DNA of 64,000 bases from Hypholoma sublateritium FD-334 SS-4 (lineage: Eukaryota > Basidiomycota > Agaricomycetes > Agaricales > Strophariaceae). The stretch is from the NCBI GenBank assembly GCA_000827495.1, contig KN817530.1, positions 180,446 through 244,445 on the forward strand. The letters run 5' to 3'. Position numbers and translations under genes: made by a program. Below are positions 35,856 to 46,881 of this stretch, piece after piece (position 1 is the first letter of the stretch; each line of letters opens with the position of its first letter). A model generated the notes under the pieces. It saw nothing but the letters and a program-made list of their open reading frames with translations. It ran no database searches and had not been told where the DNA came from.

Positions 35856-36083
35856 AGCAACAGCAAACCAAATTGGGTAGCGCCGTGCAGGGACCAAGCA
35901 GGGACCTAGACCGGTGGCTGACCTCGACCAAACCTTGACCGGGACCATCCGCAATCTAAGTGAGTCATTCAGCTCTACATAAACTCTGAGGCTTGAGCTC
36001 CGACACGCTAAACTTCCCCGTGCTTATCGAATTTCCCTGTGGAATTCAACGAGTCGACGTTTAGCGCTTCCCCACTGCCCAGG

Positions 36084-37471
36084 ATGCCAAAAATAACATC
36101 TCAGGGCTCGCTTGCACAGAGAAGACAATTGGAAACTCCATCGAACATTCCCCGCAAAACGAAAGAAATAGATCCTCATCAAGAGCAAGATAGATCGCAA
36201 TGGCGGCCTTCTCGTTTACCAGAAACTGCCAAAGTACGCGCTCGGGACATTCCCAAGAATCGCTAACTTAATTGGCTCTGCCTCCTCAGATAAACAAGAG
36301 CGCTGCTCTGACAAATTACCATCTTAGTCGAACAAATGATCTGGATGGTTTATCATTTAAAACTGAACAGTGAGTCGAATCGCATGTGCTATTACATTTC
36401 ATGCCGTCACTTACAGTAACTTCAATCAAACACAGGACGGTCATTAAAATACCTGGTCGTGGCAATACGGTTGTGAAAATGTTCCTATATTCTGAGAGAG
36501 AGGTCGAAATGAGGGCTTGGGAAAAGTATGGAGGGCCCAAAAAATTCGAAAGAATGTAAGCCCTACTCAGTAACGCTTGGAAGTATGCTTGTTTTCTCTG
36601 ACAATGTGCAAGGCTTGACGATAAGGAGGCTAAGTTCTACCGAAAGAACGGCGGTGTTCAATCAAGAACATTCCTTCGACCGAGAGACTACCCATCAAAA
36701 ATCTCATTTGGACCGAGAGTCTGCGGAAACAAGGATAACTTGGATCCAGAAACTTCCACGCCGGGTCTCATAGCTACGAAGGATATGTTGGCGGGAAGGG
36801 GTCAACAATGGATGTGGGATGCGATCAACAAGGTCATCAGCGAGGATATGGAGGTGAGATACGGCGACTCCGACTACAACTCGGGCAGGAGCAAAAGTTC
36901 GCACGGAAAAGAGCGCGAATCGCTCGTTGATTATGCGCTCAAGACCCTGGACAAATATCCACCACGACCATCGGGGACACTCGCTCCTATAGAGTCTCAC
37001 TCTTTTCACGCGTTGATAACCACTCTCGCCCGTGCACATGCGCCTACCTACGTACAGGGACAAGACGACCCAGAAGTAATAGAAATTCACACCGACGGCT
37101 TTACAGGAGAGGAATCAGTCTATTGGACGGAAAAATATAACGAAGAAGTGTACACCTGCCTTATCAAAATAATTCAGGACCATGGACTGGATGGCTGCAT
37201 GCGGGCGAGATGGCTTGTATACGACCAGGTGAGCATCTCAAACCCATCAAAACCAACAGGAATATAATTTGTTCTGTGTCATTGACAGTATGTCCGATGC
37301 AACATGGGCGGTCTAACATATTCGGACGAGCACAGAGGTCCTGGATTGATATGGAATGATTCTGCTCGATTCTGGATAGATGGAACAACAAAGTATCCTG
37401 GTTCCCACAAATCCGAAGTCTTTCAAGAATATCAGTCAGAACTCCAGAAAATTGGCGCCTTGAAATCCTAA
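36084..37471 (+). CDS. XPA-like DNA-binding-fold protein, tandem paralogue 3
   Basis: Five exons (36084-36233, 36290-36369, 36436-36555, 36613-37228, 37289-37471) join to 382 aa. Exons 1, 3, 4 and 5 have exactly the lengths found in paralogue 2 (150, 120, 616, 183 nt). The XPA-like segment is INKSAALTNYHLSRTNDLDG ... MFLYSEREVEMRAWEKYGGP. Other shared blocks are RGQQWMWDAINKVIS, IIQDHGLDGCMRARWLVYDQ, YVRCNMGGLTYSDEHRGPG and DSARFWIDG. The reading frame is open throughout and splice sites are conserved, so the copy is probably functional. Compared with paralogue 2 it has a few extra residues before the KYPPRP motif. Role unknown. Confidence 0.82.
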
Positions 37472-38099
37472 TTATACACACGCACAATTTATTTCGCTCG
37501 CAATATGAACAGCGATCACGGTGGTGTATAATCGATAAAGGTGGTGTATATTTCTATTGCTTGGGTAGTTTGTCAGCTCAGCGCCTGTGCTTATCCAGCA
37601 TTTTTTTGTTCCTAACCAAGTTTGAAACAGGTCGTAACTTCATTTAACTCGTAACTCTCGTCCCAATACTCCATGTATATTTGTATCATATTTATCTCAA
37701 TATTTGATCTTTATTTTGCGGTTGCCAGGATCATCAACAGAGTGGCATGGAATTGTCAGCGACTCTGCGAAAACGTTGGCAAGCCCTTTGTGGCGTCGGC
37801 GCCGGTGTGCGGCATGCGGTGGTCGTTCAACCGGACCGAAGGACCGGAGCTTGTCACTGTTTGTTTTGTGAACCAATTTGGAACCAATGTAAGTACTTAG
37901 AAGGCGATTACTTGCCCCCTCAGTTGGTCGTCTGTCCGCATAAATCGACAGCAAGGCACACAATTTGGGATCCAACACGACTTTTAGATCGCAGCTCCCC
38001 AAATACAAGGAATAGACTCTTCCCTGCCATGAGTTTGTGCCATTTACTCTCAAAGTGTCCGACTTGGCGGCTCACTTAGCATTACCTCATGTTCCACAG
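37472..38099. other. upstream region of SIR2, possible first exon
   Basis: A plus-strand ORF from the ATG at 37747 ends at a GTAAGT donor near 37889 in a phase that would fit the first certain SIR2 exon at 38100, but the intron would be 211 bp and the peptide has no recognised motif. A weak relic of the XPA-family upstream block (AGCGCCT ... TTCCTAACCAA) lies near 37577-37620. Confidence 0.35.
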
Positions 38100-40864
38100 A
38101 TCCTCCTGGAACTGTATCCGTCACCTTAAACGCGGAGCACACCGTTCACGAATCCGGACATGTAGACCCCCTCGGCGAGGGACAGCGCCCCGCAGCTACC
38201 GGCGCAATCGCCAATGAGCTTCTTGCCTTGCAAGTGCAGGCATTTTTGGAAGCGTCCGAAGATGTGGATGTCGACGCTGAGATAGTCGAAGATATCCTGG
38301 ATGTCCTCGTAGACACCGATGAGAACGTCGATACTGATACGCTATCGGAGATCGAAGTGGACCAACGCGATGACTCGCACGACGACGAAGACAGCAGTTC
38401 GCAAGACACAAACATGCCCACTTTCCCCGCCGGTGAATCGTCAAATGGACCGAAAGGTTTTATTCCCCTGTCATTCTCGCAGATCGCGTTAAATATGCTC
38501 CTCTAGAGACTTGGTCTAAACAAGAGATAAAATCTATGATGCATCTCCTAAAAGAACGCGGTTTGTTTTCTCAAAGCTGTGTTAATGCATCTCTGGTTAA
38601 GTCAGCGATATTTTTTCGAGCTAGGTTCAGCAGCGTTTACAGAAGAATATGTCACAACGCGATGCATACCTATTCCCAAGATCTTAGAAGCCTTCGGAAT
38701 TGAGTTGGTAGGTTGACCAGGACTGGCGTCGCTGTCCGACTTACTAATGCCTGTCATCTCGCGCAGTGTCCAGAATTGCAGAACCGGAAACCAAAAACAA
38801 TGTTGTACCTCCTACGTGTAGCGATGTCGCATCAGTACGTGCAAATGACCTACCTCTGGTGGAAAACTCTCATTTGGTTTTCTTAGGCTGCGAAATCGCG
38901 ACAAACTACCCCAATACAACACAATTGCAGATGCAGTCCAGCTTATACACCAATCGCGTCGAATTTTGATTCTCACAGGCGCTGGAATAAGCAGGTCATA
39001 TTCCTCAGTCTCTGAGAAATTATTAATAGCATATTGGTATCAGGTGTTTCGTGTGGTATTCCCGACTTCCGCTCGCGGGATGGATTATACGCGTCGTTGA
39101 AGAACAAAGGCGAGTATGATCTAGACGACCCTCAACAGATGTAGGTGCACTGTTTCTCAGCTGCAAAGGGTTGTCAGCTTAGACACTTTAGGTTCGATAT
39201 CAATTATTTCAAGGAAAATCCCTCCGGTACGAGTCGGCTTTAACAATTTGCAATCCGAACTCTTAGCTGACCCGACTGAACCAGTCTTCTAGTACGTACT
39301 GGTGCAAAAAACTTACAGAACGGCTCTGATGGTGAACCACTCACCACGTAATGACGTTTCTAGCTCATTCGCGAGGTACATTCGAGCGTCTTCTTCACTC
39401 ACTCAAACAAAGGTTAACTGATTTCCAGTCAAATTTATCCGTCAAACTTCGTCCCTTCTCCATGTCACCGTTTTATCAAGGCAGTGGAGGAACACCAAAA
39501 GGTATCTAGACAAATATGGACGTGGCATCCTCTGAATTAATGACTGCATGCCACCCTGTACGTCACAGCTACTCAGAGTACGTCTATTCAGTTCGCATTT
39601 GATATATTGAACTCAATTTCAACGCAGAACTATACACAAAATATAGACACACTTGAAACACTCGCAGGTGTGCAGAAAGTGTTGCAATGCCATGGATCAT
39701 TCGCTATGGCTAGTTGCTTGCAATGTCGCAATCGTGTCCCCGGCACCGACATAGAAGGGGATATCCTCGGCCAGAAAGTCCCGCTTTGTAAACTTTGTAA
39801 TACTGTCGACTCTGTTCCGATCAAACTAAAGGGGAAGAAAAGCAAAAAGAAAGCCAAGGGAGAATGGGATAGTGAAGTTGAGGACGAAAGCGACGGACCG
39901 CTGTACCCTCCTGGCATCATGAAGGTAGTGATTTTCTCTCAAACATTACGCCTCTCGGTCAAGTTTAACATTCGCTGGTCTTCAGCCTGACATTACCTTC
40001 TTCGGAGAAAAATTAACGGACGAATTCGACCACTCCCTGGCTGAAGATCGATTCAAAGCCGACTTACTGCTCATAATCGGCACTTCGCTGAAGGTATCTC
40101 CAGTAGCTGAAATTACATGTGAGCCTTTTGATCGCTGAAATAGATGTATATGATACTGATGACCGTCAAAGCCCATTTACCCCATTCAATTCCACAGGTA
40201 ACTATTTGCCTCATGCTGAATGATCACTTCATTTCTCATTTCCACTTCAGATTCTCATCAATAAGACTCCTATCCGACATATAAACCCAGACGTGCGTGC
40301 AATTTTTGGTCAAGCCTTGTTCACTAGACTTTGATTTTATTTGTAGATCGTCCTTTTAGGGAACGCTGACGATATAGTGCTACATCTTACCAATGAGCTC
40401 GGATGGGAATTGCCCCTTCCGAAAGAGCCAACTACAACGGTCCAATCAGCAATAAATTCTACAAGATTGCAACCCCCACGAGGTCTGCTAAACCTCAAAA
40501 AGCGACCATCTGCCGATGATTCCGAATGTGGTAATTCTCGATCTCCTGAGCGAGTGGGAGAGAGGTGCGTGGCCTTCGCTAGTGGGGCGCGTACTTGCGA
40601 CCCAGGGCGGATCTTGGGCTTCTTTACTGCTGGTCATATGTCCGATTGACCATCTTTTCTAGCCATGTCTGGCTCTTCGAGGGCGCAGAGGGCGGAAGGT
40701 GGCTTCAGCAGCTGAAGAAACAGCTAGGGATTCCCAGGTCGACCGCGCCGAGCACGGTTAATTCTGGGTACAACACGCGTTCCTCAACTCCGATCGTCAA
40801 TACGAGTCCCTTGAAAGATGGTGTAGACGAGCGGAGGGAAATGAAGAAAGCGCGCATAATCTAA
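38100..40864 (+). CDS. SIR2: SIR2-family NAD-dependent protein deacetylase (class I, SIR2/HST type)
   Basis: Sirtuins remove acetyl groups from histones and other proteins using NAD; class I nuclear members silence chromatin. A dozen or more small exons encode an acidic N-terminal region, then [19 protein letters not shown] and [16 protein letters not shown] (the N-terminal extension typical of fungal Sir2/Hst1). The catalytic core follows: [35 protein letters not shown], a catalytic His in VLQCHGSF, and the zinc ligands CLQCR and CKLC. A Lys-rich insertion ([20 protein letters not shown]) follows the second CxxC. Downstream are [25 protein letters not shown], and [12 protein letters not shown] plus [11 protein letters not shown]. 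The C-terminus ends KKARII. The true start is unresolved; it lies at or upstream of 38100. All key residues are present. Confidence 0.88.
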
Positions 40865-41239
40865 TGTAAAAATATAACAAAGCCCGTGTACAATTAATTG
40901 TTTTTTCGAGGTTTTCTCTCGAAAAGTCGTGTAAAAGTCATAGTAAGCCACGAATAGCTATAATAGCACACCCTCGGTTTTTTCGACTAATTGCGTACTG
41001 TTCGCTCAGCGCTTGAGACTCTGGAGAATTTCAGCTGACGTGCGGCGCGCGCGTTGGATGACACGTGACCAACAGCCAATGAACGCAGTTCCAAAATTTG
41101 GTCGTTCTCGGTATCCGCTGTGATTCGCTGCGTCATATTCGTTGGCCTCCACCTTATGTCGTCCGTTTCGTGTCCTGGCTGTTCTTGTACCTCTCGGCCA
41201 TAGTTGCATACACTCGCGTACACAGGCGGCCCAGACAGA
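40865..41239. promoter_or_regulatory. SIR2 3' flank and promoter of the Tpt1-like gene
   Basis: Contains CACGTG within ACACGTGACC (about 41060-41069) and a CCAAT motif (about 41075-41079), roughly 160-180 bp before the next start codon. No coding exon was seen. Confidence 0.4.
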
Positions 41240-42540
41240 ATGCAGGTCGCCCGACGCGTGCACTGCTGCAACGCCCTACGACGACTAACGACCTCACTGG
41301 TTTTTGGTCGCTCTTGGCCTGCGTGCAAGGATTCAACCAAACAATATTCTGTCAAGGCCTCAAAAACAGAAGCTGTACACGAACATGACTTACGCCCTCG
41401 GACTGCAGTTGCAATACCGAAAGTGCAGCCTTCGCGTCCTGGGCTACCGCGTTCTGATACCGCCCCGACAGCGCGGGCACCGCGGTACATCCCGTTGGTC
41501 CTTGACGGTATTGGAGAACGGATCTTTGAATTTAGGGACGATCGCCATCTCAAGTTCGACCACGCCCACGTTGTGCGGCCGCAGGCCGAGACTATCAGCA
41601 GGGACCATGCAGCGGGCCTGTCACGGATACTGGAGAGTGGACATGGGCCCGGCCACGACCCAGTAGCGCTGTTCGGGATACTGGCTGGCTGGATACTGCG
41701 TCATGAGGCACGTAATTTGGGCTATGGCATTGCACCCGACGGCTTTGTGCGCCTTTCCGACCTGGTGCGTGCTGGATTCCATGCACTGCAACTCTAACGT
41801 ACAACGCTGCGATGCTGACGCTCGATGTATCAGATGCGGTACCCCGCGTTCAGGCGGTTCTCGGTGGAAGATATAGCGAAACTTGTCGAATTTGACCCGA
41901 AGGCGCGATTCGAACTGTCGAGTTTGCCTGACTATATCGAAGGGAGGGTCCGGGATGTGTGGTGGATTCGGGCGCGAGATACTCATTCTATACCTGTGCG
42001 TATCCCCATTTTGTTTCTATCCAGCTCACATACTAAGAGAATCTATAGGGAGTTTCTCCGAACAGCAAAAGGATTTTAAATCTTGCCAAGTACCCCGTAG
42101 TGGAATATAGAACGCGGCCCGAAAATTGGCCTTACATACGTGAGTACTTATCCTTGTGCGCTAATTCTTGTCCTTAACTTGTGTAGTTCAATGTGGAATA
42201 CCTGAATCCTCGCACCACCTCATACAAGTACATGAAGTAGTAGGAAAGGATCTTTTCCCGGGTCAGCGGCAACCTCTGCATCGCTACTTCTAAGCTGATC
42301 GTCTCTGCAGGATTCATCCCGAAGACCCAAAGGTATCTTTGCATCACGATTGATACTGAAAAGGCCACTCAGATGGGCGTCATGTTCTTTCACACCAACG
42401 ACATCGAACTATACGCAGTGGGGACGCAGGACAAGCGCAACATCCCACTCGAGGCGTGCAGAAGTGCGATCATCGTGGACGTCCACAAAGTTAGCTTGCA
42501 CAACCATAAACACCAACCCGGTCGACCTGCGCCCCCTTAG
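41240..42540 (+). CDS. Tpt1/KptA-like tRNA 2'-phosphotransferase, divergent
   Basis: Tpt1 removes the 2'-phosphate left at the tRNA splice junction, using NAD. Five exons (41240-41764, 41834-41995, 42049-42139, 42187-42261, 42311-42540) join to 360 aa. The N-terminus (MQVARRVHCCNALRR, then Arg/Ser-rich) looks like a mitochondrial targeting sequence, and about 140 residues precede the Tpt1 core. Core landmarks are LAGWILRHEARNLGYGIAPD GFV (Arg-His pair), FSVEDIAKLVEFDPKARFEL, WWIRARDTHSIP (second Arg) and a C-terminal IDTEKATQMGVMFFHTNDIE block. The usual HGT before the W is YRT here, and the usual GMRSS-type Arg segment reads GFIPKTQ. It is therefore either a specialised or an inactive paralogue. 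The reading frame is open over all exons, so it is not an obvious pseudogene. Confidence 0.78.
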
Positions 42541-43011
42541 CCGGCTCTCCTCAAGCAGCAGCTGACACCCCGGCATGCTTCGGCCAAACAATCATCTCAA
42601 TAGGTGTTCTTATAGGCCGCTCAATGCGCCGAACGCTCTCGCAATGAATGCCCAACCGCCGTCGAACCTGGCGCCGCCTTATGGTGATTTATCGTGCTTC
42701 AGCCATGTCGGCTCCGGCCTTCCATATACCATAGGACTTCCAGCGGCGCATTCCAACGGGATGGCCGTCTGGGCATGAGAAGTGCGCACCGCGGACGCGT
42801 CCATCAACCTGATGATGTGTACGCGACGTGAAATCACCCCCATTCATACATTCAATGTACAATACCAACTCGTACTTAGAGGACACACGCCGACCGCCGG
42901 TGACATTTAATATTTGTATAATTTCCAAAATGCGCGAAGGGCCGACTACAGTTCCTACGAATAGCATGAATTGATCGTGGCGTCCTATTTTTCTCTGCAA
43001 ACTTGCTGTCG
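42541..43011. other. convergent 3' flanks of the Tpt1-like gene and ARG1
   Basis: About 470 bp between two stop codons, with only short overlapping ORFs. No feature recognised. Confidence 0.4.
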
Positions 43012-44775
43012 TTAGACTCGGCTGCCGTAGACGTCCTGGGGCGCAACACCGGCTTGGCCCTTGCGGATGTTGGCCTGTGCCCATCTGTAATGACAAGGTT
43101 AGACCAGAGCAAGATTCTTTCTGACGATACACTTACTTCTTGATCCTGATGGACTCGATAGCAATGAAGCCAGTAGTGTCAGTGGGCTCGAATCCGCCGA
43201 GCTCGTCCATGGAGGATTGCTGCTCGTCGTACAGTCCCTGGAAGAACTAATTAGACATATTTTGGCCATCGCACCCAAGATGCCCACCTCGGAGCTCTCG
43301 CGGCCTTCGACCACGACGTTGCCCTTGTAGAGCTTGAGCCTGACCAGGCCGTTGACAGTGCGCTGGCTGGTGGGGATTGAGCTCGTGATGAACTCGCGCT
43401 CGGGGGTGAAGAAGTGGCCGTTGTACAGGATGCGGCTGAACTCGATCGTCGTGAACTGGTCGCGCAGCGAGCGGACGTTGCGGTCGAGCGTGAGGCCCTC
43501 GAGGTCGATGTGCGCCGTGCGCAGGATCGTCGCGCCGGGCGTCTCGTAGCAGCCGCGCGACTTGACACCGATGAAGCGGTTCTCGACGATGTCGATGCGC
43601 CCGATGCCGTGCTTGCGGCCGAGCGTGTTCAGCGCGTTGAAGATGTCGACGGCATCGGTGTATGCTTTCTCGCCGGCAGTGACCTTGACGGGGAGGCCGG
43701 CCTTGAACTCGATGGAGATGCGCTCGGGCGTGGTGGGCGCGTCCTCGGGGGCGGTGGTCAGCTTCCACATGTCGGTGGGCGGGGTGGTGTTGGGGTCCTC
43801 GAGGATACCGGCCTCGTAGGAGATGTGGAACATGTTCTCATCGGTCGACCAGGGCTTGGCGGCGGTTTGGAAGACGGGGATGCCACTTTTCTCGGCGTAG
43901 GTGAGGAGCGCCTGACGGCCGGGGAAGCGGTTGTAGAATTCTGGACGCTAGTGTCAATTTTATGCTTTAGTTAATGGGTTTTGACAGCGTACCAGGGAGA
44001 CGCCACGGTGCAATGACCTTGATGTCGGGCTTGAGTCCGTAGAACGCGAGCTCAAAGCGGACTTGATCGTTTCCCTTGCCAGTGCATCCATGGGAGACGT
44101 AGCTGAAAATTCCACCGGGTTAACAGGATACTCAATTGATCTCAGACACGTTGGGACATTTCTTCGTGCGGTATGAAGTGTTGTCCCAGCGCGGGGAGAA
44201 TGAAGACGGGAATAACTCACTCGCAACCTTCGCGATCAGCGACAGCAATCATGCCACGGGCAATGACCGGACGGGCAAGGGAAGTTCCAAGGAGATAGAC
44301 ATTCTGTGAGCCGGTGAATATATATTCGGTGGACACTGTCGAAAGTAGCGCAGACCTCGTAGATGCAGTTGGCCTGGACGGCAGGGTAGATGAGCTCAGT
44401 GACGAATTCGCGCTTCAAGTCCTGCATAGACCGCGGTCAATGATTTGCTGTGCTAATCGCACACCGCAACCTCGTACCTCCAAGAAAAATTTCTTGGCGC
44501 CGACTTTGAGCGCTTTTTTCTCCGCAGCAGCGAAGTCCTGCGCAGACAAGGTTCCCATGAGCATTCTTGCGCGGCAACTGATGATTCTTTCGCACCTCTT
44601 CTTGGCCAACATCGGCCATGAAGGCATAGACCTCATAGCCCTGCTCGATCAGCCATGCGAGGATGCAGGAGGTATCTGCGCGATCGGGTCAGAAAGATGC
44701 GGACCAGAGATTGCGATGGGGCGCACCGAGTCCTCCAGAATAGGCGAGCAGTACGCGGCCGGAGTTGGCTGGCAT
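43012..44775 (-). CDS. ARG1: Argininosuccinate synthase
   Basis: This enzyme joins citrulline and aspartate with ATP to argininosuccinate, the penultimate step of arginine synthesis, in the cytosol. The gene has about nine exons. The start [17 protein letters not shown] gives the family's N-terminal ATP-binding P-loop (AYSGGLDTS), completed across the first intron. Next come [72 protein letters not shown] and [18 protein letters not shown]. Substrate-binding segments follow: [20 protein letters not shown] and [19 protein letters not shown]. The C-terminus is [24 protein letters not shown]. The protein is about 415 aa, normal for the family, with no broken motif. Confidence 0.96.
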
Positions 44776-45076
44776 TTTGGAGTTTGGATAGGGTGGATGT
44801 GGGGGAAGGGAAATTCGGATGTAAATTTATGAAGGCGCGAATCCTTTATTTGCCTCGTTTGAAGTTTCGGCCGTCATACAAATCGGACTTGTTATCTTAT
44901 CTGACACCCGATATCTATGTGGCAACAGTCCAACAACAGTCTTCTCACCAATTACGCTGGCTTGGCTTCTTCCTGACCTACATCATCCTGGATCCTAAGT
45001 ACCTTTCTTGCTTCTTGTTTTTCCAGCTGAGACTAGGTATGTCAAAGCATCATTGCAGCCGTGGCAGGTATCTGAT

Positions 45077-46881
45077 ATGTCTCCCCAGATACCCCGCAGT
45101 GGCCAGGTCAAACGAAATCGACACTTTCGAATTCACATTGAAACGATGTCTGATCCCGGGCGCTCTCACCGAAACGGGTCGAAGGAAACTAGTACTTCAG
45201 GTGTGAAGAGGTCCTTGGGAAGCGAGATCACCCGCTTGCGAGGGAATCCGCTCCTCCAATTGCCACCTGCAACTGTAAGGTTACCCGTCGCCCCCGGAGG
45301 GATCTCTACACATAGACCCCGTAGTTCACCAGCTTTACCTGCCGAATCATTGATAGAGAGCCTGGGACACACTAAGTCTGGCCCGATGGACGCATCTGCG
45401 AGCTCCTTTCGTGATGGGTCTCTTTCAAGAGGAAAAATGACACGATCGTCCACACCGCGTGCATCGAGCGGGGACAGGAAGAGTGGTCCTTCAGCTGTGG
45501 CATCCATACCCCTGCCTCCGCGGACCATGCGCATCTCAGTGCTCGGATCGCAGTCACAAATTCGTCCTACTTCAACGTCAGAAAATGCGCCCCTTTGTCA
45601 CCCTCCTCCCCGTACGAAATCGAGGGCCACTATCTCGAAGCCTCCCCATCGACAGCTACAGCCGAATCACGACAGCGCGTCTGAAAATCTGAATAACAAA
45701 AATGATACACGGTACTCCATGCCTCCGCAGCGTGTCCACACTGGGCCGCTGGCCGCTTCCGAATTTGAAAGATTGAAGAAAGAGGTTCAGACATTGAGAG
45801 AGGCCCTTCACGAGTCCAAGAAGACTGCCAGACGATACCACAAGGTTTGTCTCTGAAAATCATGATGATCTTTTGTTTGAAAGGTATAATTGATGAGCCT
45901 GTTTGCAGAAACTCGAAGACAACGAAACAAAGTTAAACACAGCTTTGACAGTAGGTTTTTGCTGACAAAATGAATGACATATTAACAGAAGGGACACTAG
46001 GCTGTCATCGACAAGGATTCGGAATTGTCGGCGATTAAAGCCAAGCAAAGAGAGGCCCAAGAGGTATGTTGACTTTCAGGATACTTTTCATGCTCGCTGT
46101 TCACGACACCGCTTTCTGAACGCGCTCCAACCAAGACGTTGTCAACAATCGAAGCATCCATTCAATGCCAGATATGTATAGACATGCCTGATAAGCCATA
46201 TGCGTGAGTAGTTCGCCTGAATACTAGCTGCGTTGTTAACACCACCACGGAAGGTTGGCGCCGTGCGGCCACGTCCTCTGTTTACCGTGTCTGCAGGAGT
46301 GGTTCCGCCAGGCGCCTTCCGGGTTCGATGACGACGACGACTACGAAGAGGACCCAGACGATATTCTGATGCGTCCAAAAACGTGCCCGGCATGTCGCGC
46401 AACGGTCAGACACCGACCTGTTCCCGTGTTCATGGTCAAGGCAGTCAGTGCAGCACTCAAGCGTGCAAACCCAGATCCTTCTGGATCGGCCCAGGCGGAT
46501 CAGGAGGACAGACACGTAACTGATCCTGCGGATCCTTGGGAAGGGATATTTCTGTCCAGTGATGAAGACGAAGACAGTGAAGGCTCGTATGCGACCGGTG
46601 ACGAAGATAGCGATGAGAACGAGGATATACAAGGCCGGTACACTATGTGCGTAGTTGAATACCTTATTATTATTGCAAATAATGACTTATATATCAGGGG
46701 GCATGGGATCGTTGATGAAAGCGACGAGGAACCTGGAGATGATGACGAGAGTGCTGACGAGGAAGAAGCGGGAGGGGACAGCTCCAGTGAGGAAGAGAGA
46801 GAGTGGGCGCAGCCTGTCTTTGCCGTACCCTCCAGGTGGGCCCATCCCAGCCCAACCCACCCTTCTTACTATATGCCTTGA
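45077..46881 (+). CDS. RING-finger protein with coiled coil and acidic tail (probable E3 ubiquitin ligase)
   Basis: A Ser/Pro/Arg-rich, probably disordered N-terminus of about 230 residues precedes a coiled coil (FERLKKEVQTLREALHESKK, continuing in the next two short exons). A C3HC4-type RING follows: CQICIDMPDKPYA joined across an intron to LAPCGHVLCLPCLQEWF, then CPACRATVRHRPVPVFMVKA; an acidic stretch sits inside the second half of the finger. The tail is very Asp/Glu-rich. All zinc ligands are visible, so E2 binding is likely; targets are unknown. The start at 45077 is the first plausible Met of the long first exon; an alternative is 45146. A 51-bp putative intron (46647-46697) is itself open and in frame, so the tail may exist in two versions. 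The gene is divergent from ARG1, with 301 bp between the starts. Confidence 0.75.
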
